Origin: Luzula sylvatica
Lineage: Eukaryota; Streptophyta; Magnoliopsida; Poales; Juncaceae
Direction of reading: 5' to 3'
NCBI GenBank assembly: GCA_946800325.1
Contig: OX326957.1
Coordinates: forward strand, 52,881,798 to 52,945,797
DNA length: 64,000 nt
In this document: piece by piece, positions 25,133 to 36,404 of the stretch
Position numbering within the stretch: the stretch's first letter is position 1
Layout: each line of letters starts with the position of its first letter
Notes under the pieces: generated by a model
The model's input: only the letters and a program-made list of their open reading frames with translations
Database searches by the model: none
What the model was told of the DNA's origin: nothing
Made by a program: the position numbers and the translations under genes

Positions 25133-26280
25133 ATGGATCCAAATGAGAAATTCTCCGCCTTCAATTACCAAATCTCCACAAAACTATCTAAAACCAATTT
25201 TTTGGTTTGGCAATCCCAAATCCAGCCTATCATTGAAGCTCATGGCCTCATCAACTACCTTGATCTGTCCATTGAGCCACCGAATCCACTTTCGGTACAA
25301 GTCACTGAAGGAATAACCACTACAATCCCTAATCCCGACTACTCAAGTTGGAGAAAACAAGATCAATCGATCTTAGGGTGTCTGCAATCGACGATTTCGG
25401 AAGAGGTACTCGCTCAATTAGTTACCTACACCACTTCGTCTCAGATTTGGGTTGCCTTGCAAAATCTCTACAACAAACCGAATCTAACAAAGAGGCTAGA
25501 TCTTCGAACCAAACTTCTTACGATCAAAAGGAACAGTCAAACATGTACCGATTACCTCCAACGAGTCTCCTCTGTAACCGATCAGTTGTCCTTGACCGGA
25601 AAACCGGTGGATATGAAGACGATATGAACATTTGCACCCTCAAATGATTGGGACCGGAGTTCAATCACCTGTATACCGGACTCTCTGCCCGATCAACACC
25701 AATCACTGTACCGGAGCTACACTCCATGATTCTCGACCACGAGATCGTCTTGGAGGAGCAAAATCGCGCATGAAGGGGCTAATCTCGCGCATGGAGCTCT
25801 CAATCCGTCGCCTCTTCTCAACCCGTCGCCTCTTCTTCCTCCCGCATTCATCGAGTCTGGTATGAACCCTAATAACTCCTCTCATTCTCTCTCCTATCCA
25901 CTTAATACATACCCGATCCACTTAGCTAATCGGGCTATGGTACCCAATATGAATAGCTCATAACAGGTTCATGGAGGATCCGTTGGGCCAGGTCTGGTTA
26001 ATGGGCCAGCTCTCTTTGCTGGTCCATATCTCCTTCAAAACCAGCCTTGCTTAGTGGATCCGCGAGCTGCTTCTTTTACTCAACCTGCTAGCCCGTTTTC
26101 GGGATACTTTTCACAAGCCTATGCTACTCATTTTTTCAACAAGGGTACTATCGAGGTCGGGGCCGTCAAAATCGTGGAAGGGGTCGCAACAACAACAATA
26201 ACAACAACGTGCCTAATGCTCAAAAAGTGGTGTGCCAAATTTGCAAGAAGCCGAATCATGATGCATCCGTGTGTTGGTAC
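25133..26280 (+). pseudogene. copia gag, broken
   Basis: Opens with MDPNEKFSAFNYQISTKL, typical of copia gag. The frame runs to a stop at 25625; family-like sequence continues in another frame after it (GPEFNHLYTG..., LHSMILDHE), which has its own TGA. The zinc knuckle C-x2-C-x4-H-x4-C (CQICKKPNHDASVC) follows near 26224, in the frame that leads into protease. So gag has at least one stop and shifts. Gag would form the virus-like particle in the cytoplasm. Confidence 0.8.
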
Positions 26281-29138
26281 CGCGACTCATCCACCTCATC
26301 CGCACCGCCAAATGCTCCACCTCAAGCCTTCTTTGCCGAACCCGAAAACCCCTTTCAAGAAGGATGGGTGCTAGATTCGGGAGCAACCTATCACATCACG
26401 CCTTCTCTCAACACTCTCTCCTCTCATGCCCCTTATTATTATGGTAATGACCTAATCCACATAGGTAATGGTGCGGGTTTGAAAATTCAAAACATTGGAT
26501 CCGCTTCACTTATTACTCCTCCACTCTCTCTTTTACTCAAGAACGTTCTTCATGTTCCCTCTTTTACTCGCAATCTCTTGAGTATTTCAAAATTATCCAA
26601 GGACAATAATATTCTTATCGAATTTCATCCCTCCTTTTGTGTTGGGAAGGAGCCCGGAACCAATAAAGTGATACTACGCACACCTCTTCTCGAAGGTCTT
26701 TATCAACTTCCCGGCTCACGAAGCTCAAAACAATCTTTTTTTTCTAGCGCAAAAAATTGTAAGAATGCCGATTTATGGCACAAACGGCTTGGACATGCCT
26801 CCCCCGATATTATTTTGCGTTTAATTAAACAAGATAAACTTGACACTTGTTCTTCGAAATTATCTTTTTGTGATTCTTATTGTCTTGGGAAGGCTCATAA
26901 ACTCCCTTTTTCTTCTTCTTCTTCTTTTGCCAAACAACCTCTTGATGTTGTTTATTCGGATGTATGGGGTCCTTGTCGTATTACCTCTCAAAAATAATTT
27001 TCGATACTTTGTTCATTTTGTTGATGAGTTTTCGTGCTATACTTGGATTTACTTCATTAATTCCAAAGATGAAGTTGCCACCATTTTTCAACTTTTTCGA
27101 ACTCAAATTGAAAATCTTCTTTCTACTTCGATAAAAGTCGTACAAACGGATGGTGGATCCGAGTTTTTCTTTTTTAAAAAACAACATCCTTCGATTCTTC
27201 ATCGCATTACTTGTCCCTATACTCCCGAACAAAATGGGATGGTTGAACGGAAAAACCGGCATGTCGTGGAACTTTCCATTTCATGCATGACTCATGCGAA
27301 AATCCCCGAGTCTTTTTGGGATGATGTTTTCTATAGTATTGTCTTTGTGATCAATCGAATTCCTAACACGCATACACCCCAAAAATCTCCTCTTGAAATT
27401 CTTTTTGGTCGAGAACCCGATTATCATCTTTTTAAAGTGCTAGGATGTCTTTGTTTTCCCTATACTCGTCCTTACAATGATCACAAACTCCAACCTCGTT
27501 CAAATCCGTGTATTTTATTGGAATATGAGACAAACTCTAAGGGCTATAAGTGCTTCCACCTACCAACTAAACACATGTTTATTAGTCGGCATGTGGTGTT
27601 CAATGAAAACTATTTTCCCTTTCATCATGAATCTCCACATAATTCACTTCCTTCTCATTCCCTCTCAGCTACCACTACTCTACAAACTCTCTCTCGTCCA
27701 CCTTCTATTTCAGGGATACCACCATCCTCTCCACCACTCATACTCTCATCTCCTCAAAATTCTACACGTACTCAAGATCTTCCTCATAATCCTACTCCTA
27801 CACCTCCACCTCCACCAATATATCCAATGATCACACGTAATCTACGAGATAATACCCGGCGACCCAAAGTTTTCCCCGATTACGTTGCACTCACCTCAAC
27901 TAAACACCATCTTGCTCCTCCTTCCTCTCTTGAAATTGAACCTACGTGTTTCTCATCTGCCATTAAAGAATCTCATTGGCGCGATGCCATGCATGCTTGA
28001 AGAGTTTAATGCTCTTCTTCACAACCGAACATGGACACCCGTTTCGTGTCCTTCCAATATATCCCCGATTGGTTGCAAATGGGTATATAAAATAAAACGA
28101 AACTCGGATGGTTCTCTTCAATGATATAAGGCCCATTTAGTTGCAAAAAGGTTTCATCAAGAGGGGGGTCTCGGTTATCATGAGACTTTTAGTTCCGTGA
28201 TTAAACCAACCACTATTCGGGTCGTGTTAACTATCGCGCTATCTTGCAAATGGTTGGTTCGTCAACTTGACGTTAAAAATGCTTTTTTGCATGGCGACCT
28301 TGAAGAGTTTGTCTACATGCAACAACCTCCCGGTTTCATTGATGAAACTCGGTCCGATTATGTGTGCCTTCTCACAAAGGCCCTCTATGGCCTCAAACAC
28401 GCCCCTAGGGCTTGGTTTCACAAGCTCAAAGATGCTCTCCATGATCTCTTCTTTACCCCCTCAAAGACGGATCCATCTCTCTTTATCCATCATTCATCTC
28501 ATGATCTTGTTTATATACTAATTTACGTGGATGATATTCTCATTACAGGAAGTAATCAAAGGACCATTGACGGCATTATCCTCTCCTTATATGCCAAATT
28601 CGCCCTCAAAGATCTCGGTCAGATACATTATTTCCTCGGCATCGAAGCAACCTCAAGCTTTGATGGCCTCCACCTCTCTCAATCAAGTTACATCTTTTCT
28701 TTCCTTCAACGAGCAAATATGGATGGTGCTAAACCGGCTCCAACTCCTCTAGCAACCGGTGATACTCTCTCTAAACTCGGTGGTGACCCCATGCAAGATC
28801 CTACTCTCTACCGTAGTGTTGTTGGTGCCCTTCAATACGCCACCATCATCCGCCCTGACATCGCCTTCTTCGTTAACAAAGTATCACAATTCATGCACAC
28901 TCCCACCGAGTCACATTGGGCTGCCGTAAAAAGGATCCTTATGTATCTCAAAGGTACCATTGATCACGGCATTCTTCTTCGAGCATCTCCGTCCTTATCA
29001 CTCCAAGCATTCTCCGATGCCGATTGGGCCGGTTGCCCCGATACTCGGCGCTCCACCACCAGCTATTGTGTTTTCTTTGGCTCCAACTTAGTTTCTTGGA
29101 GTGCGAAGAAACAACCCACCGTGTCGCGTTCGAGCACC
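26209..29138 (+). pseudogene. copia pol (protease, integrase, RT, RNase H), 5' portion
   Basis: Protease motif WVLDSGATYHIT near 26370; GAG-pre-integrase 'LWHKRLGHAS'. Integrase DDE residues can be placed in YSDVWG, QTDGGSEF and QNGMVERKNRH. RT core 'QLDVKNAFLHGDLEE', then 'KALYGLKHAPRAW' and the catalytic YVDD. RNase H 'ADWAGCPDTRRSTT' and 'SWSAKKQPTVSRSST'. Breaks: a shift near 26994 in integrase, one near 27998, and a TAA at about 28125 before RT. It stops at 29138 where the CACTA enters. Confidence 0.9.
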
Positions 29139-29584
29139 CACTACGACATATCACTCTTATTGGGACTGCCCGTCCCTAAAAATACAGACATACAGGGACT
29201 GCCCGTCCCTAAATAAGGTTAGGGTCGGTATTTTTGGGTTGGCCCGCCCCTAGTACTTGCGTCGGCCCGTTCCAAATAGAAATAACCGACCCTAAAAATT
29301 AGTGTCGGCCCGACCCTGAGCTCCATACCGTCCCAAAAGTGTAGTGTCGGCCCGTCCCGATCGTCCCAACCGTCCCAAAAAAGTAGTGTCGGCCCGACCC
29401 AACTGCTTACACCGACCCAAAATATTAGGGACGGCCCGACCCTAACTGTCTGACCGACCCAAATAGGTTTAGGACTGCCCGACGCTACTTTCAAACCGTC
29501 CCTATTATTTGTTAGGGACCGGCCGCCCCTAATTTTCTGCCATATTCTCTGCCACACGTCTCTTCCCTCTCTCTTCTTTTAATA

Positions 29585-29800
29585 TACTTGTCTGCCCCTC
29601 TTAATTCTATTTTCCTTCCCCATACCTCTTTTTCTGCCCTCTCTCCTTCGCCATATACCTCTCTCTCCTTCGCCATACCTCTTTTTCTGCCCTCTCTCCT
29701 TCGCCATATACCTCTCTCTCCTTGCCAGACCTCTTTTTCTGCCCTCTCTCCTTCGCCATATACCTCTCTCTCCTTCGCCATACCTCTCTCCTTCGCCATC
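29585..29800 (+). repeat. short tandem repeats in the CACTA leader region
   Basis: A phrase of about 64 bp built on 'cctctctccttcgccatatac' and 'ctctttttctgc' is repeated about three times. Open frames on either strand here only reflect this repeat. Confidence 0.8.
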
Positions 29801-29908
29801 TACAGCAGGAGAAACAAGGAAGTTGGAGAAGGAGGAACTCAGGCGTGTACCAGGAACTCACGAAACAGGTTCTTTTTCCTCCCATATTTTGTTCTACACC
29901 TCTCGCTC

Positions 29909-31255
29909 TAATCTCATTTTTTTCCTCCCATTTTTCTTTCCAGATTTTTTTGGTGAAACAAGGAAGTTGGAGAAGTGAAGGAACTCGCGAAGCTTGTCGT
30001 GAAAAAGACGAACCTGTTCCGTCCCTCTAATCAGATTTTCGAAGGTAATTTATTGAACTTGATAATTTATTGAGCTTGTCGTGAAGAAACAAAGTAGTTT
30101 TAGGATCTCTCTTTTTTTTACTGTTATAATTTTGGATTTGTATTTTCGAATTTTTGAATTTTAAATCCTTGTTTTTTCTATTTTTTTACTGATTTTTTCT
30201 GAGATATTTTATTGCTGTCCTTTTTGATATTTTTTATTTTTATATTTTGGAATTTGTGTATTTTATTGCTCTCTTGTTTTAATTTTTTTAAATACCTTTT
30301 TCGAAATTTTAATCAATTCCCAATTTTAATCATTTTTTCCTTTTTTTTGACATGTCTTAACTATTTTTTCCTATTTGGAAAATGTATTTATATTTTAATA
30401 CCCTGAAATTTTTTTTCCCTGATTTTTATCAAATTTTTTTCCTTGATTTTTATCATTTTTTAATCATTTTTCCCTGATTTTTATCAATTTTTTTGTTATT
30501 TTTGGCTTGTTTTTTTATTTTATTTACTGTTGGTTTTTCTTTTTTTTATTCACAATTTTTAGGTGTTTTTGTTTACTGTTGGGTTTTTGTTATTTTTTTT
30601 ACAGATTTTCATTCACAGATTTTTTACCCTAATCTCGTTTTTTTCCTCCCATTTTTCTTTCCAAATTTTTTTGGTGAAACAAGGAAGTTGGAGAAGTGAA
30701 GGAGCGAAGCTTGTCGTGAAGAAAGAAGAACCTGTTCCGTCCCTTTCATAAGATTTTCGAACGTAATTTAGTGAACTTGATAATTTATTAATTGTAGTTT
30801 TAGGATCTCTCTCTTTTTACTGTTATATTTTGGTTTTGTATTTTCGAATTTTTGAATTTTAAATCCTTGTTTTTTCAATTCTTTTACTGATTTTTTCTGA
30901 GATATTTTATTGCTGTTCATTCTGATATTTTTTATTTTTTTATTTTGGAATTTGTGTATTTTATTGCTCTCTTGTTTCATTTTTTTAAATACCTTTTTCG
31001 AAATTTTAATCCATTCCCAATTTTAATCATTTTTTCCTTTTTTTGACATTTCTTAACTATTTTTTTTCCTATTTGGAAAATTTATTTATATTTTAATACC
31101 CTGAAAATTTTTTTCCCTGATTTTTATCAATTTTTTTTGTTATTTTTGGCTTGTTTTTTTATTTTATTTACTGTTGGTTTTTCTTTTTTTTATTCACAAT
31201 TTTTAGGTGCTTTTGTTTACTGTTGGGTTTTTGTTATTTTTTTTACAGATTTTTA
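29909..31255 (+). repeat. about 720-bp direct duplication inside the CACTA
   Basis: The stretch starting 'taatctcatttttttcctccc' at 29909 is repeated from 30629 ('taatctcgtttttttcctccc'), including a candidate exon end 'cgaaggtaattta' / 'cgaacgtaattta' and the T-rich sequence after it. The copies differ by small indels. Confidence 0.85.
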
Positions 31256-31359
31256 ATTAACGTCTTTTGTTCTTTTTATTTTGGTACAGTTTTGGCAGGT
31301 TTTATTTTTTGATTTTTTTACTTTTTTTTGCAGGTATTGCTTGACAGTTTTATTTTTAA

Positions 31360-31485
31360 TTGTTTTTGACAGTTCTATTTTTAATTGTTTGACAGTTTTA
31401 TTTTTAATTTTTGACAGTTTTATTTTTAATTGTTTTTGACAGTTTTATTTTTCACTGTTTTTGCGTTTTTATATTTTTGACAGAT
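31360..31485 (+). repeat. tandem TTGACAGTTTTATTTTTAA repeats
   Basis: About five to six imperfect units of roughly 25 bp upstream of a candidate acceptor 'tttttgcag' at about 31541. Confidence 0.75.
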
Positions 31486-31975
31486 CTGAGTTTATTATAA
31501 TTTCCAATTAATTTTTTTTCCTTATTAATTCTTTTTGCAGGTATTGCTTGACAATTTGAGTTTCGGCACAACTACAATGCCGAAGTCTTGGCAAAATTGG
31601 AATATCGGAGTTCACATTTGTTCGGAATAAAGGTTAATATTTCCATTTTTTTATTTCATTATTTGATGATAGATGTATATTTCATAGACAAAGTTTCGAT
31701 ATAATTTTAGTTTAGGATAAATTTAGTTTGTAGTTTTTAGGATTTAGGATTTAGAATTTAGGGTATATGAACTATATATTGTAAGGATAGTTTAAGGCCG
31801 ATATGCGTAATTTTTATAATAAAAGTTGTATAATATCGATATAGAATAATTTAGTTCTCATTTATCTGAGGATGATATATAAATTGTACAATATCGGTAC
31901 AAAAAAATTGCGGCTCCGATCATCTAGGGATGAATTCATTTAGGTCTTTCCTTCTCTTTCATCTAGGCATCGTCC

Positions 31976-32165
31976 ATGCATCAACAACCACCCCAGATGT
32001 ATCGCCCGATTCCGTCTACCCAGCAAACTAATTGGCCGGTACGTCCTACATTTTAAATGATTATTTTAATTTTAATAGAAATTTTAATGGTAATACATGT
32101 TATATTATTTTAAGGATCTTACGACGAACCAGTTTTTCCCTCCTGATGATCCGGCGAATTTTTAG
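31976..32165 (+). other. candidate spliced mini-ORF in the CACTA (37 codons)
   Basis: Model join(31976..32038, 32115..32165). It starts in an exon that follows 'catctag' at 31966, reads MHQQPPQMYRPIPSTQQTNW and then, across a 76-bp intron (CCG|GTACGT...TTAAG), DLTTNQFFPPDDPANF-stop. Phase closes. An upstream exon at about 31543-31631 has its own short ATG frame. Gln/Pro-rich starts of this sort occur in En/Spm accessory proteins, so this may be the remnant 5' end of such a gene. No known domain; may be non-coding. Confidence 0.35.
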
Positions 32166-32464
32166 TTTTGTATGCGTTTCTTTGACAATGTAGTAGAATT
32201 TATTTGTTTAGGATTATGTCGTGAACTTATTTGTGTTATGTTTATGTCGTGTGACTTATTCGTGTTCTTTTTATGTCGTACTTATATGTGTTATTCTGTA
32301 TCGTTGATTGTTGTTGGACTTATTTTGTATTGTAGGATTTCTAAATAATATTAATTTAATTAATATATTATATATAATTTAATTAATACATAATATATAT
32401 ATTTTGTACAATATTAATAAATAATATATAATATTAATATAATATATAATCGAATATATAATTA

Positions 32465-32537
<73 letters not shown>
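32465..32537. repeat. (TA)n microsatellite in the CACTA
   Basis: About 36 TA units, preceded by TA-rich sequence. Confidence 0.95.
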
Positions 32538-32538
<1 letters not shown>

Positions 32539-33010
32539 TGCTCTACAGGGACTATTAATATATATATAATATTAATATAATATATATATTATTAATATAT
32601 AATATTTCGTTCTCTACAGGGACTGCCCGTCCCTAAATAAACCGTCCCTAAAAGCATTGTTGGGACTGGCCGTCCCTAAATAAACCGTCCCTAAAAGCAT
32701 TGTTGGGACTGGCCGTTCCTAAATCTGCACGTACTTTTCTGTGTTAAGGACTGCCCGTCCGTAAACCTGCAACCGTCCTTTATTCTGCAGATGACAGTGT
32801 CCTGTTGACCAAAACACATTTAGTGACGGCCTGACACAAAAAATACCGACCCAAAAGACATTTAGGGACGGCCCGACCCTGTCAGGGTCGGAGGCTATAG
32901 GGACGGTACATCAGGGACGGTTAACCGACCCTAAATTGATTAGGGACGGTTTTTAGGCTATTTAGGGACGGTTTTAACCAACCCAAATTAACTGTTATGT
33001 TGTAGTGACC

Positions 33011-33350
33011 AAAGCCGAATATCGTAGTCTTGCTACCGCCACCGCCGAAATCATGTGGCTTCAAAACCTTCTCTCCGAGCTTCTCTTTACTCCTCCTTCT
33101 CCACCTACGCTTTGGTGTGACAACATCGGTGCCACCTATCTCACTCTCAATCATATCTCTCATCCTCACACCAAGCATGTCTCCGTTGACTATCATTTCG
33201 TGCGTGAATTAACCGCCTCAAAACAACTTCTCATCCGGTTCATCACTACGGTTGACCAAGTTGCGGATATCTTCACGAAACCATTATCCTCTCCTCGTCT
33301 CGATCTTCTCCAAGACAAGATTACGGTTTCCTTGAAACCCGTATCACTTG
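33011..33350 (+). pseudogene. copia pol, 3' end of RNase H
   Basis: Continues the RNase H interrupted at 29138: 'AEYRSLATATAEIMWLQNLL', 'LWCDNIGATYLTLN', 'HTKHVSVDYHFVRE' and 'VADIFTKPL'. These are the standard copia C-terminal motifs, here in one open frame after the target-site copy. Confidence 0.9.
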
Positions 33351-33353
33351 AGT

Positions 33354-33372
33354 GGGGGGGGGGGGGGGGGGG
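33354..33372 (+). other. polypurine tract of the plus-strand copia, G-expanded
   Basis: GAGTGGGG... followed by an uninterrupted run of about 18 G directly before the 3' LTR. A normal copia tract is shorter and mixed, so the G run has probably expanded or reflects slippage. Confidence 0.75.
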
Positions 33373-33548
33373 TAATAGACCGAGCTACACCATGTCTATG
33401 CAAGATATTCTTTTGTTCCCTTCTTGTTATGATAGTACAATGAGTAGGCTAGTTAGTTATGATGACGTGGCACTAAATATTTTAGCTAGAGCTCTACTAA
33501 GAGCCCATCTTGTATTCAAATATTATCAAGAAATATACATCTTCTTCA
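33371..33548 (+). repeat. 3' LTR of the plus-strand copia
   Basis: About 178 bp, homologous to 24815-25005 with two short deletions (around 'ttcttttat' and 'taaataaagc'). Confidence 0.8.
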
Positions 33549-34116
33549 TTCTCTTTCTCTTTCCTCCTGCTATGTGGGCCCCGATATGGTCCGAAATGTC
33601 ATTGTCTTCGAGGTCGTCTCATTCAGTTGCTTCCTCTTCTCCACCATCATTGCACAGGCACGTAACCAATCTTATAGTCTCAAAATATTATCGAAAATAT
33701 AAAATTAATATATAGTACTAAGTTAGCATATTACGTGATGTTAATATATAGACATATTTAAAGAAAATAGCAAAAAATTACTTTTTTGTGTTAAAAATGG
33801 TTTGATCTTTTAATTGTAGGGTCTGAAGTTGGGGTTGAATCTAATAAACAGCAATGACCAGCAAGAGGCGTTCAAGGCAACAATAAACACGAGCATACTG
33901 AAGACCGGCATGATCGGTTCGGCAATAGGGATCCATCTTAGGATGCGCATTTCTGCTTCTGTCTCTCGTGGAAGTGATTCAAATCAAACTAGGACTCGTC
34001 TCGTGTGGTGGCGATGCAACCGTCCGCTCCGCACAATTTCTGCACTTGTGGTGCTCATCGGCTCTTCTCTTGTCCTTTACATTTGGACCATATTCTACTC
34101 CTTAAAACATGATTAG

Positions 34117-35006
34117 AAGAATATCTTTCGATTAATACGATTTACATTTTACATATATCAATTTGTGTGCAATATAAACTTGTAAATTGTAACCATGTAA
34201 ACTGCCTTGCAAAACTATTGGTAATTTTGTCAATATGAATAATTTTAATTTATTTTTTTCGAATTAAGGATAATTTTAATTTTACTATCAATCTTTTTCG
34301 GCCCAAAAAGGCCTATTATAACTACAAAGACACACAGACTATATAGTATATATTTCACAGAGAACCCTTTCATCTTACATATTTTTCACTCCATTAATTT
34401 CATAAACAGGCATATCCATTACTTGATTCAGTAAGTGATGAAAAGAAAAGAAATGGAGATCTCCTGTTTATATTAACAGAAGAGGATGTGGGATCCCGAC
34501 AAATGACTCCTCTACTCCACACCTACAGTCTGAACAAAAGCTTTTATTCTTGAGAGTCGGATTCATTTTTTTCAGATTTGCACTTCTCCAGTGCCAAATC
34601 AAAACCAAATCCCTCAAAAGTTTCGATCTTTACAAGCAATCCGCCTCCCCATCGCCATCCGCTGTTCTTCCCAGATCGCCGTCGGTCAGGTCACAAAGCC
34701 TCCTTTCCCTCTTCTTTGTCAATTTTTTTCGTACTGTGATTATCAAGAAATTATTATTTGCATCTCTTACATATATTTCTCGACTGATTGTGCTATTTAG
34801 AGAAATGGGTTTTAGCTGATCTGTACTAGATTCTCCTTTAATTTAGCTGATCAGCCCCATTTATTCGATATCGTATTCGATTGTAGTTATTTGCCATAAA
34901 TACATCAAATCTATACTTTTTCGGCGTTTCAATCGAAGTAAATTAATTTCCTTTTATTCTTTTTCAGAACAAAATACCTTACAAAAGAGAGGAGCAATAA
35001 CTAAGC
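34117..35006 (+). other. intergenic and probable 5' leader with intron of the DUF641 gene
   Basis: A pyrimidine-rich acceptor 'ctttttcag' at about 34968 lies 38 bases before the DUF641 start codon. The 34560-34700 stretch looks like an exon with a possible donor, suggesting a 5' UTR intron. No other gene seen. Confidence 0.4.
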
Positions 35007-36404
35007 ATGCTAAGAACGGGACAAAAGGAGAACCAAAACAATGATAAAGTGTACCCGCAACCATTAGACGAAAGCACGATGAATCAGAACAACACCAACA
35101 ACAATAACATTAATAATAATAACAACAGGGATATTTCCATAGAAACCCTTATCGCAAAAATATTCAGCAACATATCCTCGCTCAAAGCCGCGTATATCCA
35201 ACTCCAAGATGCACACACTCCTTACGATCCAGATCGCATTCAAGAAGCCGATAAACTCGTCATCGAAGAGCTCACCAAACTCTCTGAACTCAAACACTCT
35301 TACAGGTACCAATATTCATCCGTACCTTAAAATCTTCAAATCATTCTATATTTGTATAAAATTTAAATCCCTTTTTTCCTTTTTAGGGATCGAAACCCTA
35401 AATCTGTATCGACCACGCCACAAGATTCTCGCCTTCTTTCAGAAATCCAACAACAACAGAACTTGCTGAAAACTTACGAGGTCATGGTGAAGAAATTCCA
35501 AACCCAAATTCAAACTCGAGACGGCGAAATCAACCAATTACAATCCCAAATCGACGAGGCGAAGACTCGAAAAGCAAAATTAGAAAAGAAACTCAAGCAA
35601 AGAGGACTCCATTCAAATTCAAAAGAGGGAGAAACTGAAGAGGAAGAAGAGGAAAACTTTTTCTCTATCGAATTAACCCCTAATCTTTTCACAAACGCGG
35701 TTGAATCCGCGTACAAATCCATTCACGATTTCTCGAAACCTCTAATCAACATGATGAAAGCTTCAGGTTGGGACTTGGACGCGGCCACGGAAGCAATCGT
35801 GGGCCACGGCGTAATTTATGCAAAAAGGTCCCATAAAAAGTACGCATTCGAATCATACATTTGTCAGAGAATGTTTGCAGGGTTTCAAGAAGAAACATTT
35901 TCGTTGGGTAAAACCGAGAATAACAACTCGATTTCAAACGAGGGTTTTTTTCATCAGTATTTAGCGGTACGAGCTATGGACCCACTTGACGTGCTGAGTC
36001 AGAACCCAGATTCGAATTTTGGAAAGTTTTGTAGAGGGAAGTATTTGCTTCTCATTCATCCCAAAATGGAAGTTTCCTTTTTTGGAAACGCGGATCAGAG
36101 GAATTACGTGATGAACGGAGGGCATCCGAGAACGCCGTTTTATCAGGCGTTTTTGAGAATGGCGAAAGCGATATGGCTTTTGCATAGATTGGCGAATTCG
36201 TTCGAGCCGAGAATTAGGGTTTTTCAGGTGAGGAGAGAGAGTGAGTTTTCCGAGGTTTATATGGAGAGTGTCGAGAAGAAAGTGGTGATTGGAGAGGAGA
36301 GAGAGAGACCTAAAGTTGGGTTGATGGTCATGCCTGGGTTTATGATCGGTACCAGTGTGGTACAGGCGCTTGTTTATTTGTCTGGGGTTCAGTGTACCGA
36401 TTAG
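35007..36404 (+). CDS. DUF641 protein, GIL1/IRKI-like
   Basis: Two exons, join(35007..35305, 35387..36404), 438 residues, intron ACAG|GTACCA...TTTTTAG. Start ATG at 35007 follows the likely leader intron. Residues about 40-150 form the DUF641 domain: ETLIAKIFSNISSLKAAYIQ, then YDPDRIQEADKLVIEEL and LSELKHSYR. A coiled coil follows (NLLKTYEVMVKKFQTQIQTR onward, acidic EEEEEE stretch). The C-terminal half has HKKYAFESYICQRMF and VGLMVMPGF, also typical. Arabidopsis GIL1 acts in light-dependent gravitropism and IRKI binds a receptor kinase; molecular activity is unknown. Asn-rich run at residues 31-45. Length is near the family norm. Which paralogue is unclear. Confidence 0.88.

Larger units (their letters stand above)
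29139..33007 (+). mobile_element. non-autonomous CACTA (En/Spm-like) transposon inside the copia
   Basis: Starts CACTACGACATA, ends TATGTTGTAGTG, with a perfect 3-bp target duplication ACC (29136-29138 and 33008-33010). Removing it and one ACC joins the RNase H codons into the normal SSTKAEYR motif. Subterminal arrays of GGGACTGCCCGTCCC / GGGTCGG-type repeats occupy 29160-29530 and 32610-32985. The interior has direct duplications, T-rich introns and short exon-like pieces but no transposase, so it needs an autonomous relative. 3,869 bp. Confidence 0.93.
24815..33548 (+). mobile_element. Ty1/copia retrotransposon, plus strand, split by a CACTA element
   Basis: Short LTRs (24815-25005 and about 33371-33548) with visible indels between them, so older than the 7.6-kb copia. 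Primer-binding site at 25014, gag from 25133, protease-integrase-RT-RNase H in copia order, and a polypurine tract before the 3' LTR. Flanks CTCTC (24810-24814) and TTCTC (33549-33553) match at 4 of 5 bases. Without the inserted CACTA (29139-33007) the element is about 4.9 kb, the usual size. Several frame breaks make it inactive. It lies inside the MEE60-like gene. Confidence 0.88.
24638..34116 (+). pseudogene. MEE60-like membrane protein gene, split by a copia and frameshifted
   Basis: Pieces: 24638-24814, 33549-33657 and 33820-34116, with the copia 24815-33548 between the first two. Piece 1 encodes 'PEPDGTTSIHVMALDEVVN' then, after a shift, 'CLFTVAVFVGLSP'. Piece 2 gives 'VRNVIVFEVVSFSCFLFST'. 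Piece 3 gives 'GLKLGLNLINSNDQQEAF', then in another frame 'GSILGCAFLLLSLVEVIQIK', and back to 'ISALVVLIGSSLVLYIW'. This is the pattern of a plant multi-pass membrane family that I associate, from memory, with Arabidopsis MEE60. A +1 near 33931 and a -1 near 34046 cancel, leaving a deceptive open frame. The piece 2 donor appears to be GC (CAG|GCACGT). Function lost or altered. Confidence 0.65.

Noticed and set aside
33572..33661. Start of an intact small gene (MWAPIW...) joined in phase to 33820-34116
   Set aside because: It is open and has a GT donor, but another frame of the same DNA encodes the conserved VIVFEVVSFSCFLF segment, so this frame is out of register in a broken gene.
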